A stretch of DNA of 64,000 bases, taken from Amycolatopsis lexingtonensis. GTDB lineage: Bacteria; Actinomycetota; Actinomycetes; Mycobacteriales; Pseudonocardiaceae. Numbering within the stretch: position 1 is the stretch's first letter; the number at the start of each line of letters is the position of its first letter. Where the stretch lies: positions 3,226,501 to 3,290,500 of the forward strand of contig NZ_JADBEG010000001.1 in the NCBI RefSeq assembly GCF_014873755.1, in the 5' to 3' direction. Below are positions 24,441 through 32,792 of the stretch, one piece after another. The notes under the pieces were generated by a model. The model searched no databases, was not told the DNA's origin, and saw only the letters and a list, made by a program, of their open reading frames with translations. Both the position numbers and the translations under genes were made by a program.

Positions 24441-26072
24441 ATGGTTGCTCAGCGACGAGTTCGCCTACGCCCGGGCCCGGCGAGCGGTTGTGTCCTGGCC
24501 GCACTGCTGGCCGCGCAAGCCGTCGCGGCACCGCCGGCTTCCGCCGCCGAACTGACCCTGGCCGTGGACCTGTCCGCGGCCCGGCACCCGATCAGTCCCG
24601 ACATCTACGGGATGAACGGCGGTGACCCGGCGCTCCTCGCGGAGCTCGGCACCCCGGTGTCGCGCTGGGGCGGCAACGCGAGCAGCCGCTACAACTTCGA
24701 GAACCACACCTACAACACCGGCAGCGACTGGTACTTCGAGAACATCGTGGCGGGGCCGGACGACACCCTCGAGGCGTACGTCCAGCGGAACCGGGACCGC
24801 GGGATCAAGCAGGTGGTCACCCTGCCGATGTCCGGCTGGGTCGCGAAAGACTCGCCCAGCTCGCCGCACGCCTGCGGTTTCCCGGCCACCCGCTTCCCCG
24901 CCCAGGATTCGTTCGACCAGTGGGACGCCAACTGCGGCAACGGCCGGCTGAACAACGCGGAGCTCACCGGAGCCGTCCCCACCGACACCTCCGTTCCGGC
25001 GGACGCCTCCTTCGCGGGCAAGACGGTCTCACACCTGGTGAGCCAGTTCGGCCCGGCAGCCCGCGGTGGCGTGCCGATCTACGAACTCGACAACGAACCG
25101 GTGCTGTGGAGCTCCACGCACCGCGACGTGCACCCCCAGCCCGTGACCGACGACGAGCTGGGCACCAAGAGCACGGCGACCGCCGCGGCCGTCAAGACCG
25201 CCGATCCGCGGGCGGCGGTCCTCGGCCCGTCCGGCTGGGGCTACTGCGAATGGATCGCCTCCGGGCTGGACGGGTGCGCGCCGGGCGCGGACGCCGCCGC
25301 GCACGGCGGGCTCAACCTGTCCCAGTGGTTCCTGAAGAACATGAAAGACGCGAGCACCACCGCCGGCAAGCGGCTCCTCGACTACTTCGACCAGCACTAC
25401 TACCCCCAGATCAGCGGCGACAAGACCCCCGAAGCCAACGCGCTGCGGCTGCGGTCGACCCGCTCGCTGTGGGATCCCGCCTACGTCGAGGAATCCTGGA
25501 TCGGGCCGAGCGGGGTCAACGCACCGCCGCTGCAGTTCATCCGCACGATGAAGCAGTGGGTCTCCCAGTACAACCCGGGCACCAGGACCGCCATCACCGA
25601 ATACAACTGGGGCGCCTTGGACGACATCAACGGCGCCCTCGCCGAAGCCGACGTCCTCGGCATCTTCGGCCGTGAAGGACTCGACCTGGCCACCATCTGG
25701 GGCGAGCCGAAACCGGCGGACCCGGCCGCGTACGCGTTCCGGATGTACCGCAACTACGACGGCGCCGGAAGCCGGTTCGGCGAAGTGAGCGTGTCGGCGG
25801 CCAGCAGCGACCAGGGGCAGCTCGCGATCTATGGCGCGCAACGCCGCTGCGACGGCGCCGTGACCCTCATGGTGGTCAACAAGACCGGCACGGACCTCAC
25901 TTCCCCGCTGTCGATCGCGGGCGCTCCCGGCACCGGCAAGGCACAGCGTTTCACCTACGGGCCGGCCGATCTCTCGTCGATCGTGCGGGGTCCGGACCTC
26001 GCCGTGGACCACGGCCACGTCACCACGACGTACCCGGCGAACTCCATCACCCTGCTGGTCCTGCCGCGTTAG
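24441..26072 (+). CDS. Secreted GH44-like endoglucanase/xyloglucanase
   Basis: Secreted enzyme (543 residues) with a signal peptide ending in AAPPASAA. The catalytic domain has GH44 hallmarks: VSRWGGNASSRYNFEN, acid/base Glu near 219 in ELDNEPVLWSSTHRDVHP and nucleophile Glu near 387 in TEYNWG. A C-terminal beta domain of the GH44 type follows; no carbohydrate-binding module is attached. CAGGAG precedes ATG 24441. The CebR-type box upstream suggests induction by cello-oligosaccharides, so it belongs to a cellulose or xyloglucan regulon. It is in the same direction as the operon ending at 24342 but appears to have its own promoter. Confidence 0.86.
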   Translation: MVAQRRVRLRPGPASGCVLAALLAAQAVAAPPASAAELTLAVDLSAARHPISPDIYGMNGGDPALLAELGTPVSRWGGNASSRYNFENHTYNTGSDWYFENIVAGPDDTLEAYVQRNRDRGIKQVVTLPMSGWVAKDSPSSPHACGFPATRFPAQDSFDQWDANCGNGRLNNAELTGAVPTDTSVPADASFAGKTVSHLVSQFGPAARGGVPIYELDNEPVLWSSTHRDVHPQPVTDDELGTKSTATAAAVKTADPRAAVLGPSGWGYCEWIASGLDGCAPGADAAAHGGLNLSQWFLKNMKDASTTAGKRLLDYFDQHYYPQISGDKTPEANALRLRSTRSLWDPAYVEESWIGPSGVNAPPLQFIRTMKQWVSQYNPGTRTAITEYNWGALDDINGALAEADVLGIFGREGLDLATIWGEPKPADPAAYAFRMYRNYDGAGSRFGEVSVSAASSDQGQLAIYGAQRRCDGAVTLMVVNKTGTDLTSPLSIAGAPGTGKAQRFTYGPADLSSIVRGPDLAVDHGHVTTTYPANSITLLVLPR

Positions 26073-26091
26073 CCCTGAATACCGGCCACCG

Positions 26092-27249
26092 CTACTCGAA
26101 CACCCCGTAACCCTCGACGGCGTGGGCCCGGACGCCGTCCATGTCGAGCTCCACGCCGATGCCGGGCGTGTCGGGCAGCGTGATGTAGCCGTCCTTCACG
26201 ATCGAGCCGCTCCCGTCGGGGGCGTGGACGTAGCTGTCCCACACCGCGCGCTCTTCGAGGGCGTGCCATTCCTGGACGAGGAAGTTGGGGATCGCGCCAC
26301 ACTGGTGCGACGTGGCCATCGTGCCCAGCGGCGTCGACACCAGGTGCGGGGCGAACGGGATGTAGTGCAGCTCCGCGAGGTTGGCGATCTTCTTGGCCTC
26401 CGCGAGGCCCCCGCACTTCGGTACGTCCGGTTCGATGACGTCGACGGCGCCGCGTTCGAGCAGCTCGCGGAAACCCCAGCGCAGGTAAAGGTTTTCTCCG
26501 GCGCAGATCGGGGTGCGGGTCTGTTCGCGCACCCGCACCAGCGCGTCGACGTTCTCCGCCGGCAGCGGCTCCTCCAGCCACATCAGGTGGAACGGCTCCA
26601 GCTCCCACGCGATCCGGCACGCGCTCGGCACGTCGTAGCGGGCGTGCAGGTCGATGGCCAGGTCGACGTCCGGTCCGATCGCTTCGCGGACGGCGGCCAC
26701 GCGCTCGACCATCGAGCGCAGCTCGGCGGCGTTGATCGTGTGGTTGAAGGCGTCGAACTTGGCCGGGTGGTGCAGGTCGTCGATGTCGAACTTGATGGCG
26801 GTGAAGCCTTCCGCGACCATCCGCTGGGCCCGGTCGACGCACCCGGCGACCGAACCGGCGGGGTCGTCGCCGTCGCCGCAGTCGGCGTAGAGGCGGATCC
26901 GGTCGCGGAACTTCCCGCCGAGCAGGCGGTACACCGGCTGGCCCGCCGCCTTGCCCGCGAGGTCCCACAGCGCGATCTCGATACCGGACAGGGCGATCAC
27001 GAACACCCCGCTCTGCGCGCCCGCGAAAACCTTGCTGCGGCGCAGTTTTTCCCAGCACCGCTCGACGTTGCGCGGGTCCTCGCCGATCAGCAGTGGCTTC
27101 AAGGAGTCGATCATCCCCACGACGGCACCCGCGCCGGCGTCGGGATTGGCCTCGCCGAACCCGCTGAGGCCTTCGTCGGTGTCGATCCGCACCAGCGTGG
27201 CTTGACCGTGGTAGGCCACCACCGCCGTCGTCACGTTCACGATCCGCAT
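26092..27249 (-). CDS. Enolase-superfamily sugar-acid dehydratase (mandelate racemase group)
   Basis: Full-length enolase-superfamily enzyme (385 residues). The N-terminal capping domain (1-120) is followed by the barrel with metal ligands D in AIDLHARYD, E in WLEEPLP and E in CAGENLY. The Asp-His dyad is present (EPDVPKCGG and FAPHLVSTP), and IKFDID stands at the second-strand base position. The pattern resembles aldonate and sugar-acid dehydratases such as galactonate or mannonate types; the exact acid is unknown. GGAGA lies before the ATG. It is divergent from the FCD regulator at 27323, whose operator-like sequence sits in the gap. Confidence 0.86.
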   Translation of the reverse strand: MRIVNVTTAVVAYHGQATLVRIDTDEGLSGFGEANPDAGAGAVVGMIDSLKPLLIGEDPRNVERCWEKLRRSKVFAGAQSGVFVIALSGIEIALWDLAGKAAGQPVYRLLGGKFRDRIRLYADCGDGDDPAGSVAGCVDRAQRMVAEGFTAIKFDIDDLHHPAKFDAFNHTINAAELRSMVERVAAVREAIGPDVDLAIDLHARYDVPSACRIAWELEPFHLMWLEEPLPAENVDALVRVREQTRTPICAGENLYLRWGFRELLERGAVDVIEPDVPKCGGLAEAKKIANLAELHYIPFAPHLVSTPLGTMATSHQCGAIPNFLVQEWHALEERAVWDSYVHAPDGSGSIVKDGYITLPDTPGIGVELDMDGVRAHAVEGYGVFE

Positions 27250-27301
27250 TGGTCTCCTGCCGCAGGGTAGTGCCGAAGAACGGGACTGTCGCGATGTCTA
27301 A

Positions 27302-27314
27302 CTTGTCCTATAAG
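27302..27314. promoter_or_regulatory. Candidate FCD-regulator operator overlapping a -10 hexamer
   Basis: CTTGTCCTATAAG is an imperfect dyad (CTTGT / ATAAG) in the style of FadR-subfamily sites (TTGT-N3-ACAA). It overlaps TATAAG (27309-27314), which has -10 character and lies only eight bases before ATG 27323. Binding here would block transcription of the regulator and possibly the divergent dehydratase. Confidence 0.5.
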
Positions 27315-27322
27315 CTGATGAC

Positions 27323-28069
27323 ATGCCAAGGAGACAAGAGTCTCCGGACGCTGTCAAGGTCCGGACTCTTCCGGTGCAGGTGGCGGCCCACCTGACCCGG
27401 CGCATCGTCAGCGGCGAAATCGAGGACGGCCGGGCGCCGTCGGAACTCGAGATCTCGAACGAGTTCGGCGTTTCCCGTGTCGTGGCGCGGGAAACGCTCA
27501 AGATCCTCGCCTCGCTCGACATCGTCGACGTCGCCCAGGGCCGCCGGGTCGTCGTGCGCCCCCGCGCGGAATGGGACTACCTCAACCCGTTGCTGATCGA
27601 GTGGCTGCCCACGGAGATCGTCGACGAGCTCTTGCAGGAACTGCACCAGATGCGCACACTGCTCGAACCCGAACTGGCCGCGATGGCCGCGGCCAGCATC
27701 ACCAACGAGACGCTGGCCCGGCTCGGCGACGAGATCGGCCGCATGGCGGCGCTCGAAGCGGATCCCGAGGCTTACCTCGAGGTCGACCACGAATTCCACA
27801 TGGAGATCTGCCGGGCGGCCGACAACCGCATCCTCGACCGGATCATGTACTCCGCCCGCTGGCTCGGCACGGCCAGCCGGCGCGTCACCAACGAGGCGCC
27901 GGCCGGGCTGCACCGCGCCACCGCCCAGCACACGGAGATCTACGAAGCGCTCGTGGCGCGTGACCCGGCCGGGGCCCGCGAGGCGATGCGCAAGCACCTG
28001 AGCAACAACTTTTCCACGCTCCTCGCGGAGAAGGGGCAGCGAAGCAAGCGGGCCGCCAAGCGGCGTTGA
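27323..28069 (+). CDS. FadR/GntR-family (FCD domain) transcriptional regulator
   Basis: Regulator of 248 residues with GntR winged helix (about 15-75; PSELEISNEFGVSRVVARETLKIL) and FCD domain with metal-ligand-type residues in VDHEFHMEI and AQHTEIYEAL. The ATG has no clear ribosome site, and a -10-like TATAAG lies eight bases upstream, so the transcript may be leaderless or nearly so. It is divergent from the dehydratase at 26092 and followed, 48 bases later, by the oxidoreductase and importer genes, which it probably controls. Confidence 0.87.
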   Translation: MPRRQESPDAVKVRTLPVQVAAHLTRRIVSGEIEDGRAPSELEISNEFGVSRVVARETLKILASLDIVDVAQGRRVVVRPRAEWDYLNPLLIEWLPTEIVDELLQELHQMRTLLEPELAAMAAASITNETLARLGDEIGRMAALEADPEAYLEVDHEFHMEICRAADNRILDRIMYSARWLGTASRRVTNEAPAGLHRATAQHTEIYEALVARDPAGAREAMRKHLSNNFSTLLAEKGQRSKRAAKRR

Positions 28070-28117
28070 CACCCTGCAGGACCTGGTTCCGGAACCGATG
28101 ACGAGGACGGACGAGGC

Positions 28118-29266
28118 ATGGCGGCACCGGCGATCCCACCGATCCGGCTGGGGCTGATCGGCACCGGTCTCGCGGTCGAGAAGCTGCACTGGCCGGCGTT
28201 GCGCGCGCTCGCCGACCGCTTCACGGTCACCGCGTACACCGACGCCTCTGCGGAGCAGCGCAGGCGGTTCGCCGCCTACAGCGGGATCGACCCGGCCCGG
28301 GCCGTCGCCGGCCGGGCCGCGTTGCTGGCCCGCGACGACGTGGACGCCGTGCTGATCGCGGTGCCGATCCCGCACTTGTACGAGGTGGCGCGGGAAGCGC
28401 TCGCGGCGGGCAAGGACGTGCTCTGCGAGAAGCCGGCCGGTGCCGACGCGGAGCAGGCCGCGGCCTTCCTGGCCCTGGCGGCCGGGTACCCGGATCGCAC
28501 CTTCGTGGTGGGCGAGAACTACTTCTACCGCGACGACCTGCGCTACGCCCGCACCCTGCTCGACAGCGGCGTGATCGGCCGCCCGCACCTGATGGCGTGG
28601 CGGCACGCCGGCCAGTCGGTGCCCCGGCCGGGCGGGTTCACCAGCACGCCGTGGCGGCACCGGCCGCAGTACCGCGGCGGCGTGCACCTCGACTTCGGTG
28701 TGCACCACATCGCCCAGATCCGGTTGCTCTGCGGCGACATCGCGTGGGTGCACGGTGCCGTGCAGGCGGCCAACAGCACCATCGACGCACCGTCGGACCT
28801 CACGCTCAACCTCGTCTTCACCGGAGGCGCCATCGGCAACTACACCGCGTCCTTCCCCGAAATCCCGGTGCCGCCCGAACCCAACGAAATGCGGCTGTAC
28901 GGCACCGAGGGCGTGCTCGTGCTCGCCGGATCCGATGTGGAGCGCCGCGTGACCCGCAGCAGCGCCGACGCCACCACCCGCACGACCGTCTTCCGCGGTA
29001 TCGACAACGGCTACCGGGCGGAGCTCGTCGACTTCGCCGACGCCGTGCAGTTCGGGGTGCGGCCGGTCGGCAGCGTCGCGCAGAGCGTGGCCAACGCGAT
29101 GGTCGTCCAGCGGGCGTTCGACTCCGCGGAACGGGCGGCCGCTCTGGCGCTCGACCCCGTGCCCGGCGCGGGCCCGGTACCGCTGTGGCGGCCCCGTGGT
29201 TCGACGGGGCTGTTCGACGGGCTGCCCGGACAACGCATCAGCAGTACGGCGTCCTTCGCCGCGTGA
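28118..29266 (+). CDS. Gfo/Idh/MocA-family NAD(P)-dependent oxidoreductase
   Basis: Oxidoreductase of 382 residues. The Rossmann domain starts with RLGLIGTGLAVEKLHW (about 9-24), and the family motif VLCEKPAGADAEQA follows near 105, with the catalytic-site Lys and conserved EKP. The C-terminal sheet domain contains GGVHLDFGVHHIAQIR, with the His pair seen in sugar-active members. These enzymes oxidise sugars or inositols or interconvert keto intermediates. Its place between a sugar-acid regulator and an importer suggests processing of the same substrate. Confidence 0.85.
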   Translation: MAAPAIPPIRLGLIGTGLAVEKLHWPALRALADRFTVTAYTDASAEQRRRFAAYSGIDPARAVAGRAALLARDDVDAVLIAVPIPHLYEVAREALAAGKDVLCEKPAGADAEQAAAFLALAAGYPDRTFVVGENYFYRDDLRYARTLLDSGVIGRPHLMAWRHAGQSVPRPGGFTSTPWRHRPQYRGGVHLDFGVHHIAQIRLLCGDIAWVHGAVQAANSTIDAPSDLTLNLVFTGGAIGNYTASFPEIPVPPEPNEMRLYGTEGVLVLAGSDVERRVTRSSADATTRTTVFRGIDNGYRAELVDFADAVQFGVRPVGSVAQSVANAMVVQRAFDSAERAAALALDPVPGAGPVPLWRPRGSTGLFDGLPGQRISSTASFAA

Positions 29267-29340
29267 ACGACCCGCAGCGCGGCACTCGCCCCGCTGTCCC
29301 CGCCGGTTGCACCGTCGCCCCGTCGGTATGAGGAGTTGTC

Positions 29341-30777
29341 ATGGAAGAGAAAACGGACCTGTCGAGGCGCACCTTCCTCGGGATGAGCGCGGGGATGAGC
29401 GCGCTGGGCGTGCTCGGCCTCGCCGGGTGCGGGAGCGGCCCCGCCCCCGCGCCGCAGGTCGACGTCCAGGTGCCCCAGGCGCTGCTCGACCAGGCAGCCG
29501 CGCTCCGCGGCGGGTCGGTGGGGATGCTCTCGCAGAAGCTGTATTCGGAAGCCGCCAACAAAGCGCTGGACAAGTCGCTGCAGGTCTTCGCGCAGGCCAC
29601 CGGCACCACCATCCACAACGACCTCGTCTCCGGCGACGCCGGCGACATGGTCGCGAAGATGGACGCCGAGGTGAAGGCGGGCACCAACCGCGACCTGGCC
29701 TTCATGAGCGACCGCCGGTTCGTCGGCCAGCTCCACAACCTCGGCGCCCTCACCGACGTCACCGACGTGGTCACGGAAATGAAAGCTCTTTACGGGGAGC
29801 CCGCGACCGAGGCGAACGACTACTGCGTGTTCGGCGGGCGCTGGTTCGCGATCCCCTACCACTTCATCGCGACCGGGATGTACCTGCGCAAGGACTGGTA
29901 CCAGGAGAAAGGCCTCCCGCTCAAGCCCTACTACTCGTGGGAAGAGCTGCGCGACAACGCGTTGGCGGTCTCCGACCCGGCGAAGCGGCGCTACGGCTGG
30001 GGCCTCACGGTGAACCGCTCCGGCGACGCCAACGGCTTCATCGCGAACGTCATCAACACCTACGGCGGGGCGATCGCGGACAACACCGGCACGAAGGTGG
30101 TGTTCAACTCGCCGGAGACCGTCGCCGCCGTTTCGTTCATCGGCGACATCTACACGAACCCGAAGTACAAGCCGATGCTGCCGCCCGGGATCGGCAGCTG
30201 GACCGACTCGAGCAACAACGAGAACTGGCTGGCCCAGATCCTGGGCCTGACGCTCAACCAATTCAGCGTCTACGCCGACTCGAAGAGCAAGAAGAACCCG
30301 GTCTACGGCAACACGCACGTGTTCAACGGCGCCACCGGGCCGGCGCTCGACCGGCCGCTCGCGTTCGGCGAGTCCAACTCGTTCGTCGTGTTCAAGGGCG
30401 CGAAGAACCCCGCGCTGGCCAAGCTGGTGGCGAAGTTCATGGTCGGCGGGACCGCGCTGCTCGGCGTCGCGAAGGAAGCGCCCTGCCTGGTCAACCCGTC
30501 GTGGAGCAAGGTGTGGGACTCCGACCCGTACTACACGAACGGTGACCCGGCCTTCGCCGCGTTGCGGGAGCAGACCCGCGCGAAGCTCCCGGTGACCACC
30601 AAGACCGGCTACGCGTTCCCCCAGGCCCCGAGCCCCGGCGAGCAGGCCGCCACCGCCGCGTACCTGCTGACCGACATGATGCAGTCGGTCATCCAGGGCA
30701 CCCGGCCGGCCGACGCCGTCGCCACGACCCACGGCCGGATCGTCCAGATCTTCGAGCAGCAGGGCTACCGCCAATGA
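29341..30777 (+). CDS. CUT1 ABC importer, sugar-binding Tat-lipoprotein
   Basis: Solute-binding protein (478 residues) with a twin-arginine signal SRRTFLGMS and lipobox LAGC (Cys near 30). The body is family-1 binding-protein-like and somewhat longer than usual, resembling binding proteins of oligo- or modified-sugar importers. AGGAG stands before the ATG. The stop overlaps the ATG of the fused permease (30774), so it belongs to the same operon. Its partners, a fused permease and two sugar-acid dehydratases, suggest a uronate- or aldonate-containing substrate. Confidence 0.87.
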   Translation: MEEKTDLSRRTFLGMSAGMSALGVLGLAGCGSGPAPAPQVDVQVPQALLDQAAALRGGSVGMLSQKLYSEAANKALDKSLQVFAQATGTTIHNDLVSGDAGDMVAKMDAEVKAGTNRDLAFMSDRRFVGQLHNLGALTDVTDVVTEMKALYGEPATEANDYCVFGGRWFAIPYHFIATGMYLRKDWYQEKGLPLKPYYSWEELRDNALAVSDPAKRRYGWGLTVNRSGDANGFIANVINTYGGAIADNTGTKVVFNSPETVAAVSFIGDIYTNPKYKPMLPPGIGSWTDSSNNENWLAQILGLTLNQFSVYADSKSKKNPVYGNTHVFNGATGPALDRPLAFGESNSFVVFKGAKNPALAKLVAKFMVGGTALLGVAKEAPCLVNPSWSKVWDSDPYYTNGDPAFAALREQTRAKLPVTTKTGYAFPQAPSPGEQAATAAYLLTDMMQSVIQGTRPADAVATTHGRIVQIFEQQGYRQ

Positions 30778-32792
30778 CCGTCGTTCGTCCGAAGAGGACA
30801 CTGCCGGCGCCGGCCCGCCCGGCGCCGGCCACGTCGTCCTCGCTCTCCCGGTCGCAGCGGCTGCTCGGACGTGACTGGCGCCTCGCCGCCGTGTTCGTCG
30901 GGCCGACGCTGGTGCTGGTCGCCGGGCTGATCCTGGTCCCGATCGTCAGCTCGGTCTTCACCAGCGTCACCGAACGCCACGGCGCGGAAACGGTTTTCGT
31001 CGGCCTGGACAACTACACCGCCCTCGCCGGCGACGGCTTGTTCCACCAGGGCGTGCTCAACTCGTTCGTCTTCACCGCCTACGCCGAGATCTTCAAGGTG
31101 ACCTTCGGTCTCATCGCGGCGCTGATGCTGCACCACATGCGCCGCGGCAAGGCGATCATCGCCGGGGTGATCCTGCTGCCGTGGGTGATCCCGACGGTCG
31201 TCACGGCCTTCACCTGGCGGTCCCTGCTCGACCCGATCTTCGGCAGCGTCAACGTCCTGCTCACCGAATCCGGGATCGGGCCCGGCCTCGCCGCGATCGG
31301 GCTCGTCGACAAGTGGCCAGCGGAGTGGCTGTCCGATCCCGCGCTCGCGATGCCGGCGGTCATCCTGGTCAACGTCTGGAAGGGCATCCCGTTCTTCACG
31401 GTGACGTTCCTCGCCGGGCTCAAGGCCATCGACAGCGGTCTCCACGAGGCGGCGATGGTGGACGGCGCCTCGCCGTGGCAGCGCTTCGTACACATCACGC
31501 TGCCGGGGCTGCGTCCCGTCATGATCGTGACGGTGCTGCTGTCGTCGATCTGGACGTTCAACAACTTCGACCTGATCTGGCTGATGACCCAGGGCGGGCC
31601 GGGGGACGCCACCGCCCCGTACGTGATGGTGGCCTACTCGAAGGCGATCCAGCAGCTGCAGCTCGGCGCGGGCGCCGCGGTGACGCTGGTGATGCTGCCG
31701 GTCATCGCGATCCTCGTGGTGATCCTCGTGCGGATGATGCGCCGCAGCGACCTGCCCGGCGCCGCCGACCTCGGGCACCGGCGGCTCAGTCCCGCTCAGC
31801 GCCGGGCGCTGCCCTGGGTGATCGTCGTGGCCTCGGTGCTGGTGCTGGTCTGGGCGTCGCCGCACATAGTCTGGAAAGCCGCGCTCGTGCTGGGCGTCTT
31901 CGTGCTGCTCGCGGCCGTCGTCGGCCGGATCGTCTCCGCGCTCGCCGCGCGGAGCAAACGGCTGGCCGCCCGCCTGGTCGGCGGCACCAGCTCGGGGGTG
32001 GCGCTCGTCGCCCTGCTGGGCTTCGTGCTCGCCCCGCTCTACTGGATGACGGTCACGGCCTTCAAGTCCGACGACCAGATCGTCGCGCGCACCGACGACC
32101 TCTGGCCGACCCCGTGGACCACCCAGCAGTTCACCAACCTGTTCTCCGGCCGGGCGTTCGGCACCTGGTACGTCAACACGATCCTGGTGTCGGTGGCGTC
32201 CACGGTGATCGCCCTGATCTGCGCGGCGCTGGCCGGCTACGCGCTGGCGCGGCTGAAGTTCCGGGGTTCGGAGAGCTTCACGGTGACGATCCTGCTCACC
32301 TACGTGATGCCGGGCGCGCTGCTGTTCATCCCGCTGTACCAGCTGATGAGCGGGATCGGGCTCAACGACTCGTTGTGGTCGCTCGTGCTCGCCTACCCGA
32401 CGTTCACCCTGCCGTTCGCGACGTGGCTGCTCGTCGGCTACTTCAAGTCGATCCCGGCCGACCTCGAGGAGGCCGCGCTGGTCGACGGCTGCACGCGGTT
32501 CGGGGCGTTCCGGCGGATCGTGCTGCCACTGGCCAAGCCGGGCCTGCTCGCGGTCGCGCTGTTCACGCTCACCAACGCGTGGAACGAGTTCCTGTTCGCC
32601 TTCGTGTTCATCACCAAGGACGACTACAAGACGCTGCCGGTCGGCATGCAGTCGATGATCTTCGGCGACGTCGTCCCGCAGGGCCAGCTGGCCGCGGCGT
32701 CGCTGCTGATCAGCATCCCGGTCGTGCTGATGTACGGCTTCGGGCAGCGGTTCCTGACCGAGGGACTCACCGCGGGGGCCGTGAAGGGATGA
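30774..32792 (+). CDS. CUT1 ABC importer, fused MalF-MalG permease
   Basis: Single 672-residue protein carrying two complete permease halves. The N-terminal half is MalF-like, with EAA loop EAAMVDGASPWQRFVHITLP near 224-243. The C-terminal half is MalG-like, with EAA loop EAALVDGCTRFGAFRRIVLP near 565-585 and ending LTEGLTAGAVKG. Between them, about 345-400, lie two additional hydrophobic segments (WVIVVASVLVLVW and ALVLGVFVLLAAVVG) that could place both halves in the correct orientation. Normal CUT1 operons encode the halves separately, as in the two other CUT1 systems here. No frameshift or stop interrupts the frame. Coupled by ATGA to both neighbours. Confidence 0.9.
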   Translation: MTVVRPKRTLPAPARPAPATSSSLSRSQRLLGRDWRLAAVFVGPTLVLVAGLILVPIVSSVFTSVTERHGAETVFVGLDNYTALAGDGLFHQGVLNSFVFTAYAEIFKVTFGLIAALMLHHMRRGKAIIAGVILLPWVIPTVVTAFTWRSLLDPIFGSVNVLLTESGIGPGLAAIGLVDKWPAEWLSDPALAMPAVILVNVWKGIPFFTVTFLAGLKAIDSGLHEAAMVDGASPWQRFVHITLPGLRPVMIVTVLLSSIWTFNNFDLIWLMTQGGPGDATAPYVMVAYSKAIQQLQLGAGAAVTLVMLPVIAILVVILVRMMRRSDLPGAADLGHRRLSPAQRRALPWVIVVASVLVLVWASPHIVWKAALVLGVFVLLAAVVGRIVSALAARSKRLAARLVGGTSSGVALVALLGFVLAPLYWMTVTAFKSDDQIVARTDDLWPTPWTTQQFTNLFSGRAFGTWYVNTILVSVASTVIALICAALAGYALARLKFRGSESFTVTILLTYVMPGALLFIPLYQLMSGIGLNDSLWSLVLAYPTFTLPFATWLLVGYFKSIPADLEEAALVDGCTRFGAFRRIVLPLAKPGLLAVALFTLTNAWNEFLFAFVFITKDDYKTLPVGMQSMIFGDVVPQGQLAAASLLISIPVVLMYGFGQRFLTEGLTAGAVKG

